Under the pieces are notes generated by a model that was not told the origin of the DNA, made no database searches, and saw only the letters and a list, made by a program, of their open reading frames with translations. Of a DNA stretch of 46,398 nucleotides, positions 8,047 to 17,149 are shown piece after piece. A program made the translations under genes and the position numbers. The stretch covers positions 1-46,398 of the forward strand of contig CAJXWO010000019.1 of NCBI GenBank assembly GCA_913062865.1, read 5' to 3'. Position 1 is the first letter of the stretch, and each line of letters opens with the position of its first letter. The stretch comes from an uncultured Paracoccaceae bacterium. Lineage in GTDB: Bacteria; Pseudomonadota; Alphaproteobacteria; Rhodobacterales; Rhodobacteraceae.

Positions 8047-8704
8047 AGACCTCTAGTCGGTGATCGAAGCGCTCAGAGACGCCTTCGACGTCGACCACAT
8101 GGTCTATCACTGGGTCAACACCACAGGCGATCAGTACGGGTGCGGTACCTATGATCCCGCCTGGGTCCAGCGCTACATCGCCCAGGACTACCTGCGCATC
8201 GACCCCGTGATCCTGGGCTGTTACCAGCGGTTTCACCCAGTCGACTGGAAAAGGCTTGACTGGTCGGGCAAACCGGCGCGACGGTTCCTGCAAGATGCCA
8301 TTGCGCATGGGATCGGAAACTAGGGGTTTTCCATTCCGATCCGTGGGCCGAACGGGCAATTTGCCCTATTCACGATTTCCACGAATAAAAGCGACGAAGC
8401 CTGGGCGGTGTTCACCGAACGGAACCGTCGGGAGCTGATCCTGATCGCCCATATGTTCAACGAAAAGGCGCTGGAATTCGAACCTGGGCGCAGCCCGGAT
8501 CCGGCCCCGTCCCTGTCACCGCGCGAAGTCGATGCCATGACCCTTCTGGCGGTGGGATACAGCCGTGCCCAGGTCGCCGATACGCTGTCGATCTCGGAGC
8601 ACACCCTGCGCACCTATATCGAAAGCGCCCGGCTCAAGCTTGGGGCGATGAACACGACCCACGCGGTGGCCCGCGCGGTGAACCGTGGATTGATCGTCGT
8701 CTAG
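7991..8704 (+). pseudogene. luxR: LuxR-type autoinducer regulator interrupted by two in-frame TAG codons
   Basis: A single reading frame of 237 codons encodes a full LuxR-family regulator, but codons 22 (8054-8056) and 111 (8321-8323) are TAG. There is no frameshift. Counting both TAGs as residues, the acyl-homoserine-lactone pocket is complete: W58, Y62, D71, P72, W86 and G112, each offset by one from TraR W57, Y61, D70, P71, W85 and G113. The C-terminal HTH (LSPREVDAMTLLAVGYS, then SISEHTLRTYIESARLKLG) is also intact. Family members normally have Gln at the second site (GNQGFSIPIRGPNGQ), so CAG to TAG is the simplest change there. The gene overlaps the upstream small ORF and is followed after 78 bp by intact luxI. 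It is most likely a recent pseudogene; its own real stop is also TAG. Confidence 0.85.
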
Positions 8705-8782
8705 GCGTGCGCTGCCCGAAGCCCCTGTTAACCGCTCTTGCCCCATTCCGGTCCGCGGTCATGCAAACAAGAGGACAGGCGC

Positions 8783-9400
8783 ATGTTGCGGTTCATCAGA
8801 GGGCATCTATTGGAACACGATCCGGAGCTGGCGGCGCAGATGTTCCGCGACCGGGCCTGGCAATTCCACGAGCGCCAGGGCTGGGAGGTGACGGTCGATG
8901 CGCGGGGCGAAGAGCGCGACGACTACGATCGGAGCGACACGCTATACGTGATCTGGCAAGGGGCCGATGGACGGCACGGCGGTTCCATGCGGCTCTTGCC
9001 GACGACTGCGCCGGTTATGGTAAACGATCATTTCGGCCATCTTACCGGCGGATGCCCCGTCGTGGATCCGGCGATCTGGGAATGCACCCGCTTCTGTCTG
9101 GCTCCGGGCGCTCCGGCTCATGTGGCCGCAGCGCTCATGTTGGGCGGCGGCGAGGTGATGACCGGACTGGGCGTGCGCCGCTTCGTAGGGGTCTTCGACG
9201 CGCGGATGATCCGAATCTACCGCGCCATCGGGGCCCTGCCGGAAGTGCTGGGTGGCGAAGGCGCGGGCCGGGACCGTATCAGCGTGGGGCTTTGGTCGTT
9301 CAGCCCGGCCGCCCGGCTGCGTATCGCGCGCCGGGCCGGGGTGTCGCCCGCCCTTGCGCGCCACTGGTTCGAACGATCCCTGGGGCGCAGCGCCGCCTGA
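8783..9400 (+). CDS. luxI: LuxI-family acyl-homoserine-lactone synthase
   Basis: This 205-residue enzyme should make an acyl-homoserine lactone from S-adenosylmethionine and an acyl carrier. All invariant LuxI residues are present: R24, F28, W34, D46, D49, R70, E100 and R103, several at the standard numbering. The start at 8783 is chosen because GAGGAC lies about 6 nt upstream and the family begins near MLRFIRG; the frame is open back to 8738. It follows an interrupted luxR, so the signal may still be made while the cognate regulator is lost. No lux-box palindrome was found in the 78 bp between the two genes. Confidence 0.93.
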   Translation: MLRFIRGHLLEHDPELAAQMFRDRAWQFHERQGWEVTVDARGEERDDYDRSDTLYVIWQGADGRHGGSMRLLPTTAPVMVNDHFGHLTGGCPVVDPAIWECTRFCLAPGAPAHVAAALMLGGGEVMTGLGVRRFVGVFDARMIRIYRAIGALPEVLGGEGAGRDRISVGLWSFSPAARLRIARRAGVSPALARHWFERSLGRSAA

Positions 9401-9447
9401 CATGCTTGGTGCTGGCGTGCCAGGCGGGGGCGGGATAGGGTCGCGCC

Positions 9448-10980
9448 ATGACCCGCACCCTTCCCGTTCTGTCCGACGATCAAGCCGCTGCCTATGACAC
9501 CGTCAGCGATGCGCTTCGCCGCGCCGGGGTTGATCTGGATGACAGCCTTCTGACCCCGCCACGTGACGGCAAGGAGACGGTGCTGGCGGTGATCGGCAAG
9601 GCCGGGTCGGGCAAGACGTTGCTGCTGTCGCAGCTGCATCATGCGCTACAAGAGGCAGGCGTCGACGTGGTCTCGGGTGACTACGAGGGGCGCAAACGCA
9701 AGGACCGGCGCACGCTCGCCATCCTTGCGCCCACGAACAAGGCCGCAAGCGTCTTGCGGTCGCGGGGCGTGCCCGCCACCACGATCCATCGCATTCTCTA
9801 CACGCCGGTCTACGACCCCGAGTACGAGCGCATCGCCGAGTGGCTTGCGGGTAATGGTGACCGGCCCGAGATCGAGGGGCTGACCGACACCGCGTTGGAC
9901 CGGGCGCATGCCTTCTACCAGCAACACGCTTCGGTCCCCGGTTCGCTGGCCGCTGCGGGCCTGCGCGGGTCGGATTTCATCACCGGCTGGAAACGGCGCG
10001 AAGAGCCGCTGGATATCGGGTTCGTCGACGAGGCGTCGATGCTCGACGACCGGCAATTCGACGACCTGAAAGAGATCTTTCCCGCGCTTCTGCTGTTTGG
10101 TGACCCGGCCCAGCTCGCCCCGGTCAACCAGTCGGGCGCAATGGTCTTCGACAAGCTGCCAGCGCCCGCGAAACTGACGCTCAGCCGCATTCACCGGCAA
10201 GAGGCCGACAACCCGATCCTGGACCTTGCGCATGCGTTGGCGGACCCCGCGCTCGAATTCCACGATTTCGAACGCATGGTCGAAGAGGCCGCCGCCCGCG
10301 ACGACCGGGTGGTCTGGGGCCAGCGGGTCGAAGTCGACCTGATGGCGCGCAGCCCGGTCCTGGTCTGGCGCAACGCCACGCGTATCAGGCTGATTACCGC
10401 CTTTCGCACGGTCCACGACGCACCCGAGGACGCGCTTTTGCCCGGTGAGCCGCTCATTTGCGACGGGATCGAACTGCCGCTCAAGCACCGCAAGAAGCGG
10501 CTGGACCTCGAGGCGCGCGGGCTCATCAAGGGCGCGCAGGTGATCTACCTGGGCGAGGGGCGCAAACCCGGCTTTTCGCGGCTTCACGTGGTGGGGGCCG
10601 AGGATCCGCAGGTCAGCGCCGCCTCCATCGTGAAGATCGAGAAACCGGACGAGGAAGACCCGTTCATCCCCTTTGCCGCGCGCATGGGCGCCACGTTTCT
10701 GCATGGCGCTGCGGTGACCATTCACAAGGCGCAAGGCTCGCAATGGCCGGTGGTGCAGGTCTTTGCCCCCGATCTCTACGCCGCCGCCCGCATGGGCCGA
10801 ACCGAGGCGGGCGTGCCTTTGTGGAAGCGGCTGGCCTATGTGGCCATCACCCGCGCCCAGGACCGATTGATCTGGGTGGTACGCAACCGCCTGGCCCGTC
10901 CGCATGCGGCGCTGGGCATCGAGGATCTGCGCGCCGTGGCCAAGCCCGCCCCCCTGGCGTTGGAAGGGGAGGCGCAATGA
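9448..10980 (+). CDS. RecD-like superfamily 1 DNA helicase
   Basis: This 510-residue protein is an SF1 helicase of the RecD/exonuclease-V-alpha type. Seen motifs are Walker A GKAGSGKT (50-57), motif Ia around LAPTNKAAS, the motif II region DIGFVDEASM, motif III GDPAQLAPV, and C-terminal motifs VTIHKAQGSQWPVV and YVAITRAQDRLIW. No nuclease domain and no RecB or RecC are nearby, so it probably acts alone in DNA repair or unwinding. A short loop between motif Ia and motif II carries extra charged sequence. Its stop overlaps the start of the SDR gene (ATGA), implying co-translation. Confidence 0.9.
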   Translation: MTRTLPVLSDDQAAAYDTVSDALRRAGVDLDDSLLTPPRDGKETVLAVIGKAGSGKTLLLSQLHHALQEAGVDVVSGDYEGRKRKDRRTLAILAPTNKAASVLRSRGVPATTIHRILYTPVYDPEYERIAEWLAGNGDRPEIEGLTDTALDRAHAFYQQHASVPGSLAAAGLRGSDFITGWKRREEPLDIGFVDEASMLDDRQFDDLKEIFPALLLFGDPAQLAPVNQSGAMVFDKLPAPAKLTLSRIHRQEADNPILDLAHALADPALEFHDFERMVEEAAARDDRVVWGQRVEVDLMARSPVLVWRNATRIRLITAFRTVHDAPEDALLPGEPLICDGIELPLKHRKKRLDLEARGLIKGAQVIYLGEGRKPGFSRLHVVGAEDPQVSAASIVKIEKPDEEDPFIPFAARMGATFLHGAAVTIHKAQGSQWPVVQVFAPDLYAAARMGRTEAGVPLWKRLAYVAITRAQDRLIWVVRNRLARPHAALGIEDLRAVAKPAPLALEGEAQ

Positions 10981-11693
10981 GCGGGGCCATCCTGATCACC
11001 GGAGCCAGCGCCGGGATCGGCGCGGCCTGCGCACGGGTGTTCCTTGATAAGGGCTGGCAGGTGGGCTTTTTGGCACGCCGTGCCGACGCGCTGAACGCCC
11101 TGGTCGACGGTCACCCGAACGCTCATGTCCTGCCCGCCGATGTCACCGACGCGGGTGCGGTCGAGACCGCTTTTGCGCGATTCACCGCGGCAACCGGGCG
11201 GCTTGACGTGCTGTTCAACAACGCGGGCCTCTTCGGCCCTGCCGCGCCCATCGACGAAATCGCCGTCGAGGATTGGCTGAGTGTTGTTAACGTGAACCTC
11301 ACGGGCATGTTCCTGTGCGCCCGCGCGGCCTTTGCGGCCATGCGCGCACAATCGCCACAGGGTGGGCGGATCATCAACAACGGCTCCATCAGCGCCCATG
11401 CGCCGCGGCCCGGATCGGTGTGCTACACCTCGACAAAGCATGCGATCACCGGCCTGACCAAGACCCTTTCGCTCGACGGGCGACCCTACGACATCGCCTG
11501 CGGCCAGATCGACATCGGAAACGCCCGGACCGAGCTGCTGGAAGGGGTCATTGCCCAGGCCCCGGACGTGCCGACGATGGATATGGCCGATGTGGCCCGG
11601 TCGGTCCTGCACATGGCGACCCTGCCGCCAGAGGCGAATGTGCAGTTCATGACGGTGATGGCGACCAAGATGCCCTATATCGGGCGCGGCTGA
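10977..11693 (+). CDS. Short-chain dehydrogenase/reductase
   Basis: This 238-residue classical SDR has the cofactor loop TGASAGIG near the N-terminus, the NNAG motif (about 78-81), Ser in NNGSISAH and the YxxxK catalytic pair in YTSTKHAITG. The substrate cannot be inferred. It overlaps the helicase by ATGA. The cofactor specificity could be NADP(H), since the first beta strand is followed by ARR, but this is only a hint. Confidence 0.88.
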   Translation: MSGAILITGASAGIGAACARVFLDKGWQVGFLARRADALNALVDGHPNAHVLPADVTDAGAVETAFARFTAATGRLDVLFNNAGLFGPAAPIDEIAVEDWLSVVNVNLTGMFLCARAAFAAMRAQSPQGGRIINNGSISAHAPRPGSVCYTSTKHAITGLTKTLSLDGRPYDIACGQIDIGNARTELLEGVIAQAPDVPTMDMADVARSVLHMATLPPEANVQFMTVMATKMPYIGRG

Positions 11694-11695
11694 CC

Positions 11696-12457
11696 CTAGC
11701 CCTGACGCAGCATGCGGAATGCAGCGGACGCTCCCCATCCCGCGAAGATCGCGATGGCCAGCGACAAAAGCCCGTAGACCAGCGGCTGCTGCCGCGACAG
11801 GGTGTAGAGCCAGCGCTCCAGCCCGACCTTGCGCACGTCTATCGTGGTGGTGTGTTGCGTCACGACCGTGCCGCTTCGGGTCAGGAAGATGCGCACGTCG
11901 TAAGCGCCCTCGGTCAAGTTGGCGGGCATTTGCAGCGCGGTCTTGAACAGCGTCTGTTCCGACACCTCCACCGCGCCCTCCAACAGCTGGTACAGCCCTT
12001 CGTTGGTGCGGATGCGGATCAATGCCTCGGTAAAACTGGGCGCGTCCTCCACATCCATCGGCGCACCCACGGACCGGATTGCCCGCGGAATCGACACCTG
12101 ATGGCGCAGATCATCGGTATCGCTCAGCACCTCGGTCCAGGGGGCAGAGGTGGCGACGGCATAGAAGCTGGGGGCAGCGTCGATCTCGACCGAGGCAGCG
12201 TTGGCCCAGACCCCGGCGATGCGCGCCTTGCGATAGACGATGGCGGGCTCGGAGGGCCCTGCGACCGTCACCACGACCTGCAGCGGGTCGCCCTCGGGGA
12301 TAGGGGTCTCGCGCTTGACGGCGCCGAAGATCAACAGATCGGACCCGTCGAAACTGGTGGTGATCGACACTTGATCGCGGCTGAGGCCCAGCACCACCTC
12401 TTCGGCCAGGGCCGCCCCGGCCAGGCACAGGCTCAGAAGGGCGGCAAGGATGCGCAT
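11696..12457 (-). CDS. TIGR02186-type membrane-anchored periplasmic protein
   Basis: This 253-residue protein has a signal peptide (MRILAALLSLCLAGAALA), a beta-rich periplasmic region, and a C-terminal transmembrane helix (PLVYGLLSLAIAIFAGWGAS). It resembles the TIGR02186 family, commonly encoded beside TauE/SafE permeases in alphaproteobacteria. Its start codon overlaps the stop of the TauE/SafE gene (ATGA), so the two are translationally coupled and probably work together at the inner membrane. The function is unknown. It ends in TAG, 2 bp from the convergent SDR stop. Confidence 0.85.
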   Translation of the reverse strand: MRILAALLSLCLAGAALAEEVVLGLSRDQVSITTSFDGSDLLIFGAVKRETPIPEGDPLQVVVTVAGPSEPAIVYRKARIAGVWANAASVEIDAAPSFYAVATSAPWTEVLSDTDDLRHQVSIPRAIRSVGAPMDVEDAPSFTEALIRIRTNEGLYQLLEGAVEVSEQTLFKTALQMPANLTEGAYDVRIFLTRSGTVVTQHTTTIDVRKVGLERWLYTLSRQQPLVYGLLSLAIAIFAGWGASAAFRMLRQG

Positions 12458-13380
12458 CAGTGCCCCCCGCTCGTGCCGATGGCATAAAGCTCCGTGGGTT
12501 GGATCAGAAGATCCAGCGCCAGCTTGAAGCAGACCGCCAGCACCATCAGCGCCAGCAGGATGCGCAGCTGTTCGGCCCGCAGCCGGGTGCCCAGTTGCGC
12601 ACCAACCTGCGCGCCGACGACACCGCCCACCAGCAAGAGAACCGCAAGTACCATGTCCACGGTATAGTTCGTGGTCGCGTGCAGTAGCGTGGTGAAGGCG
12701 GTGACGAAGATGATCTGAAAGAGCGACGTGCCCACAACCACCTTGGTCGGCATGCCCAAAAGGTAGATCATCGCGGGCACCATGATGAACCCGCCGCCGA
12801 CCCCCATGATCGCAGCCAGAACGCCCACGGCAACGCCCACGAGCAGGGGCGGAATGACCGAGATATAGAGCCCCGAGGTGCGGAACCGCATCTTGAACGG
12901 CAGGGCGTGGATCCAGTTGCGCTGCCGCCGCTTGGGGGCGGGTGCCCCGCCCGAGCGCTTCGAACGCCGGATCGCGTTCAGGCTTTCGAAGAACATCAAG
13001 CCGCCGATGACGCCAAGGAACACGACATAGCAAAGCCGCACCAGCAGATCGACCTGGCCTAGCGATTTCAGGTAGTTGAACAGCAACACCCCCAGCGCTG
13101 CGCCGACAAGCCCTCCGACAAGCAGGACGGTCCCCATTCGGAGATCAACGGTCTTGCGCCTGAGATGGGCCAGAACCCCCGAAAAAGACGAGGCGACGAT
13201 CTGGTTCGCCTCGGTCGCCACGGCCACGGCGGGCGGAATGCCGATGAAGAACAGCAAGGGTGTCATCAGAAATCCGCCGCCCACGCCGAACATGCCCGAC
13301 AGCACGCCGACAAGACCACCCAGACCCAGAAGGAGAAAGGCGTTCACGGACACTTCGGCGATGGGCAGGTATATTTGCAT
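12457..13380 (-). CDS. TauE/SafE-family sulfite or organosulfonate exporter
   Basis: This 307-residue permease has two repeated halves, each with the family's glycine-rich GVGGGF motif (SGMFGVGGGFLMTPLL and AAIMGVGGGFIMVPAM), and about eight hydrophobic helices. A basic loop (about residues 140-160, RRSKRSGG) joins the halves on the cytoplasmic side. Family members export sulfite, sulfoacetate or similar anions. The start at 13380 (MQIYLPIAEVSV) is preferred to an upstream one at 13416. It is coupled to the TIGR02186 gene. No taurine or sulfonate catabolic gene is close by, so the substrate is open. Confidence 0.87.
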   Translation of the reverse strand: MQIYLPIAEVSVNAFLLLGLGGLVGVLSGMFGVGGGFLMTPLLFFIGIPPAVAVATEANQIVASSFSGVLAHLRRKTVDLRMGTVLLVGGLVGAALGVLLFNYLKSLGQVDLLVRLCYVVFLGVIGGLMFFESLNAIRRSKRSGGAPAPKRRQRNWIHALPFKMRFRTSGLYISVIPPLLVGVAVGVLAAIMGVGGGFIMVPAMIYLLGMPTKVVVGTSLFQIIFVTAFTTLLHATTNYTVDMVLAVLLLVGGVVGAQVGAQLGTRLRAEQLRILLALMVLAVCFKLALDLLIQPTELYAIGTSGGH

Positions 13381-13441
13381 GCCCGTTCCTAATCCGGTTG
13401 ACGCTGATCTGTCCACACTGCCGTCGTTTGGCCGCGGGGGA

Positions 13442-14410
13442 TCAACGCTCTTTCACGTAGGGTGCGCCGCCTGCGCGGGGCGGAATGGCCTTGCCGACGA
13501 ACCCGGCCAGGATCACCACGGTCAGGATGTAGGGCAGGGCGTCCATCACCTGCACGGGGATCACGAAGGCACCGAGGTCGATGTTCTGGTACCGCAGCGC
13601 AACCGCCTGCAAGAGCCCGAAGAGCAGGCAGGCCGACAGTGCGTACCAGGGCCGCCACTTGGCAAAGATCAGCGCGGCGAGCGCGATATAGCCCCGCCCG
13701 GCGGTCATGTCCTTGACAAAGCCCGCCTGCAGGCCCGTGGCGAGGTAGGCCCCGGCAATCCCGCAGAGCACGCCGCAGATGGCCACGGCGGCAAAGCGCA
13801 TGCCGATCACCGACACGCCCGCCGTGTCCACCGCGGCCGGGTTCTCACCCACCGCGCGCAGGCGCAGGCCGAACCGGGTCTGGAACAGCACAAACCAGGT
13901 CAGCGGCACCATCAGGAAGGCCACATAGACCAGGATCGAATGGCCCGAGATCAGATCATGATAGAGCGGCCCGATCAGGGGCACACCTGCCATCGCCTCG
14001 GCCCCGGGCAGGGTGATCGGCTCGAACCGAGCGCCGCCCATGAGCGACGGTGTCCGGCCGCCCTGGCTGAACCAGTCCTGCGCGATCAGAACGGTCATGC
14101 CCGCGGCCAGAAAATTGATCGCCACGCCCGAAATCAACTGGTTGCCCCGGAAGGTGATCGAGGCCAGCCCGTGCACCGCCGACAGCGCCAGCGACGCGGC
14201 GATGCCCGCCAGAAGCCCGTTCCAGACCGATCCGGTCAGATAGGCCACGGCGGCGGAAAAGAAGGCCGCGGCCAGCATTTTGCCTTCGAGCCCGATGTCG
14301 AAAATGCCTGCGCGTTCGCTGAAAAGACCGGCGAGGCAGGCCAGCAGCAGGGGCGTGGCCAGCCGCACGGTCGAGTCGAGCACTTGCAGGATCGTGAGAT
14401 AATCCATCAC
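13442..14410 (-). CDS. BMP-type (nucleoside) ABC transporter permease, subunit 2
   Basis: This 322-residue inner-membrane permease belongs to the branched-chain/ribose-type BPD family used with BMP binding proteins (like B. subtilis NupQ/YufQ). It has about 8-9 hydrophobic helices and the typical blocks LFSERAGIFDIGLEGKM near the N-terminus and RAVGENPAAVDTAGVSV in the middle. It overlaps the upstream permease by 4 bp (ATGA) and is the last gene of a four-gene importer operon. Confidence 0.92.
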   Translation of the reverse strand: MMDYLTILQVLDSTVRLATPLLLACLAGLFSERAGIFDIGLEGKMLAAAFFSAAVAYLTGSVWNGLLAGIAASLALSAVHGLASITFRGNQLISGVAINFLAAGMTVLIAQDWFSQGGRTPSLMGGARFEPITLPGAEAMAGVPLIGPLYHDLISGHSILVYVAFLMVPLTWFVLFQTRFGLRLRAVGENPAAVDTAGVSVIGMRFAAVAICGVLCGIAGAYLATGLQAGFVKDMTAGRGYIALAALIFAKWRPWYALSACLLFGLLQAVALRYQNIDLGAFVIPVQVMDALPYILTVVILAGFVGKAIPPRAGGAPYVKER

Positions 14411-15501
14411 GCCTCTCCCTTCCGGCGGCGGACGAAGTACCGTTCAAGCGGCATCCGCACCATGTTGTCGAGCGCGCCGGTGAACAGGATCACCAGCGCC
14501 TGGATCACCACGATCAGCTCGCGCGGGATATTGGTCCAAAGTGCCAGCTCCGCGCCGCCCTGGTAGAGAAACCCGAACAGGATGGCTGCCAGGAACACAC
14601 CGAACGGGTGCGACCGGCCCATAAGCGCCACGGCGATGCCGATAAAGCCCGCGCCCTCGGTCGCGTTCAGGATCAGCCGCTCGGTTTCGCCCATCGTCGT
14701 GTTGATGGCCATCAGGCCCGCCAGCCCGCCCGAGATCAGCATGGTGATCACGGTGATGCGCACGGGCCGGATGCCCGCGTATTTCGCCGCCGACTCCGAG
14801 AAGCCGAAGGCGCGGATCTCATAGCCGAGGCGCGTGCGCCAGATCAGAAGCCAGACAAGAACGCAGGCCGCCACAGCGATGAAGAAGGTAACGTTTGCCG
14901 GGGCACCCCGGAACAGCGGCATTTCGGCCGTGGCGAACATGTCCTGGAAGGTGGGCAGATGCGTGGTTTCCGGGAACCTCGCTGTGGCCGGGTCCATCGC
15001 ACCCTGGGGGCGCATGACGTTGACCAGAAGGTAGTTCAAGACCGCCGAGGCGATGAAGTTGAACATGATCGTGGTGATCACAATATGGCTGCCGCGCTTG
15101 GCCTGCAGATAGGCCGGGATCAACGCCCAAAGCGCCCCGAAGATCGCCGCCGACACCGTCGCGCCGATCAGAGCGATGCCCCAGTTCGGCCAGGGAATGT
15201 AGAGACAGGCCACCGCAACACCCAGCCCGCCGATCATCGCCTGGCCTTCGCCACCGATGTTGAACAGCCGCGCGTGAAAGGCGACGGCGACGGCAAGCCC
15301 CGTGAACATGAAATTCGTGGCGTAATAGAGCGTGTAGCCCCAGCCGGCCGAGCGCATGAGCGCCCCGTCGATCATCAGTTTCGCGGCGGCAACGGGATCC
15401 TCGCCGATACCGATGATCACCAGCGCCGACAGGATCGCCGCAAGAAGCAGGCTGATGAGCGGGATCACAACGATGTCGACCCAATGCGGCATCTTATCCA
15501 T
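14407..15501 (-). CDS. BMP-type (nucleoside) ABC transporter permease, subunit 1
   Basis: This 364-residue inner-membrane permease is like NupP/YufP. Family blocks are FNIGGEGQAMIGGLG and IRAFGFSESAAKYAGI, which contact the ATPase, among about ten hydrophobic helices. The start at 15501 (MDKMPHWV) overlaps the end of the ATPase gene by 8 bp. The frame is open to 15552, but that extension reads inside the ATPase gene. Confidence 0.92.
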   Translation of the reverse strand: MDKMPHWVDIVVIPLISLLLAAILSALVIIGIGEDPVAAAKLMIDGALMRSAGWGYTLYYATNFMFTGLAVAVAFHARLFNIGGEGQAMIGGLGVAVACLYIPWPNWGIALIGATVSAAIFGALWALIPAYLQAKRGSHIVITTIMFNFIASAVLNYLLVNVMRPQGAMDPATARFPETTHLPTFQDMFATAEMPLFRGAPANVTFFIAVAACVLVWLLIWRTRLGYEIRAFGFSESAAKYAGIRPVRITVITMLISGGLAGLMAINTTMGETERLILNATEGAGFIGIAVALMGRSHPFGVFLAAILFGFLYQGGAELALWTNIPRELIVVIQALVILFTGALDNMVRMPLERYFVRRRKGEA

Positions 15502-17140
15502 CTTTTTCCGCGGCCTCCCGTGCCTCTTTCTCGTGAAGCTGCGCGTCGACAAGCTCGATCTCGGATGCGTCCTCGGGCACGGCGTCCGTTCCCTCGACGC
15601 CGGCCATGAGCAGACCCATCTCGCGCTGGTCGGTGGTGGCGGGGTCGCGCTCGCCCATGATCCGCCCGTCGAACATCACGATGATCCGGTCCGACAGGGA
15701 GAAAATCTCGTCAAGCTCCACGCTGACCAGAAGGATCGCCTTGCCCTCGTCGCGTAGGCGGATGATCTGCTGGTGGATGAATTCGATCGCGCCGATATCC
15801 ACGCCACGGGTGGGCTGGCCGACCAGCAGAAGGTCCGGATTGCGCTCGATCTCGCGTGCGAGGACAATCTTCTGCTGGTTCCCGCCCGAGAAATTCTTGG
15901 CCGCAAGCGCGGGGTTGGGCGGGCGCACGTCAAAACGCTCCATCTTCCTGCCCGCTTCGGCCTTGATCTCACTGTTGGCCATGAACGGCCCGCTGCCGAT
16001 GGCCGGATCGCGGTGGTAGCCGAACACCATGTTCTCCCACGCGGTGTACTCCATGATCAGTCCTTCGCGCTGGCGATCCTCGGGCACATGGGCGATTCCG
16101 CGCGCGCGGCGCGATTGCCCGTCGGAATGGCGGCCGGTCAGGTCGATCTCCTGGCCGTTGATGCGCACGATGCCGCTGGCATCGGCATAGCCGCCCAGCA
16201 CCTCGAGCAGTTCTGACTGACCGTTGCCCGCAACGCCCGCAATACCCACGATCTCGCCCTTGCGCACGGTCAGGTCGATGCCGCGCAGCCGTTCGACGCC
16301 CTTGTCGTCGATCACGCGCAGGCCCTCGACCTCAAGGACCGCATCACCCGGGGTGGCGGCCTCTTTCTCGACGCGCAGCAGGACCTTGCGGCCCACCATC
16401 ATCTCGGCCAGCCGTTCGGGGCTGGTCTCGGCGGTCTTGACGGTCGCCGTCATCTCGCCGCGGCGCATCACGCTGACGGTGTCGGTGATCTCCATGATCT
16501 CGCGCAGTTTGTGGGTGATCAGGATGATCGTCTTTCCCTCGGCGCGCAGGTTGTCGAGGATGCGGAACAGGTGATCGGCCTCGGCGGGCGTCAGAACCCC
16601 TGTGGGTTCGTCCAGGATCAGGATATCCGCCTGTCGGTAGAGCGCCTTGAGGATCTCGACCCGCTGCTGGTGGCCCACGCTCAGGTTCTCGATCCTGGCG
16701 TCGGGATCCACGTTCAGTTCGTACTCTTTCGCCAATTGGGTCAGCGACGTCCGCGCCTTGGCCAGCGACGGGCCCAGCAGCGCACCGTCCTCGGCGCCCA
16801 GAATGACGTTTTCCAGAACCGTGAAATTCTGCACCAGCTTGAAATGCTGGAAAACCATGCCGATCCCGGCGGCGATGGCCGCCTGGCTGTCGGGGATCTG
16901 CGTGGGGCGGCCATGGATGAAGACCTCGCCAGCATCGGCCTTGTAGAACCCGTACAGGATCGACATCAGGGTCGACTTGCCGGCCCCGTTTTCGCCGATG
17001 ATGCCATGGATCGTGCCCGGCTGGACGGACAGCGAGATATTCTTGTTCGCCTGCACCGGCCCAAAGGCCTTGGAAATGCCGCGAAGTTCGATGGCCGGGG
17101 CGGCAGGTTCCTGCCACCCCTCTTGGTGTTCTGCCGTCAT
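15494..17140 (-). CDS. BMP-type (nucleoside) ABC transporter ATP-binding protein
   Basis: This 548-residue protein holds two ABC ATPase domains in tandem, as in the NupO/YufO and RbsA type. The first has Walker A GENGAGKST, the signature-like LSVGHQQRVEI and Walker B LILDEPTGVL. The second has a degenerate Walker A, GVAGNGQSE, and the signature FSGGNQQK, so probably only one site hydrolyses ATP well, as usual in this subgroup. It lies 9 bp downstream of the binding-protein gene. Confidence 0.94.
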   Translation of the reverse strand: MTAEHQEGWQEPAAPAIELRGISKAFGPVQANKNISLSVQPGTIHGIIGENGAGKSTLMSILYGFYKADAGEVFIHGRPTQIPDSQAAIAAGIGMVFQHFKLVQNFTVLENVILGAEDGALLGPSLAKARTSLTQLAKEYELNVDPDARIENLSVGHQQRVEILKALYRQADILILDEPTGVLTPAEADHLFRILDNLRAEGKTIILITHKLREIMEITDTVSVMRRGEMTATVKTAETSPERLAEMMVGRKVLLRVEKEAATPGDAVLEVEGLRVIDDKGVERLRGIDLTVRKGEIVGIAGVAGNGQSELLEVLGGYADASGIVRINGQEIDLTGRHSDGQSRRARGIAHVPEDRQREGLIMEYTAWENMVFGYHRDPAIGSGPFMANSEIKAEAGRKMERFDVRPPNPALAAKNFSGGNQQKIVLAREIERNPDLLLVGQPTRGVDIGAIEFIHQQIIRLRDEGKAILLVSVELDEIFSLSDRIIVMFDGRIMGERDPATTDQREMGLLMAGVEGTDAVPEDASEIELVDAQLHEKEAREAAEKDG

Positions 17141-17149
17141 GGACTGGGC

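Noticed and set aside
7991..8704. Genome-wide stop-codon reassignment of TAG
   Set aside because: Intact genes here end in TAG at expected positions (for example the DUF1989, ecm, VOC and glnD genes), so TAG is a normal stop. Only local suppression or mutation remains possible.
8408..8704. Separate small HTH gene starting at 8408
   Set aside because: The frame continues upstream without shift into the LuxR ligand domain, separated only by the TAG at 8321, so it is the 3' part of luxR and not an independent gene.
8705..8782. lux box between luxR and luxI
   Set aside because: CCTGT near 8720 and ACAGG near 8774 are too far apart, and no 18-20-bp dyad was found.
9448..10980. Defence-island helicase
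   Set aside because: The helicase is flanked by an SDR and a quorum-sensing locus, with no nuclease, methyltransferase or other defence partner in reach.
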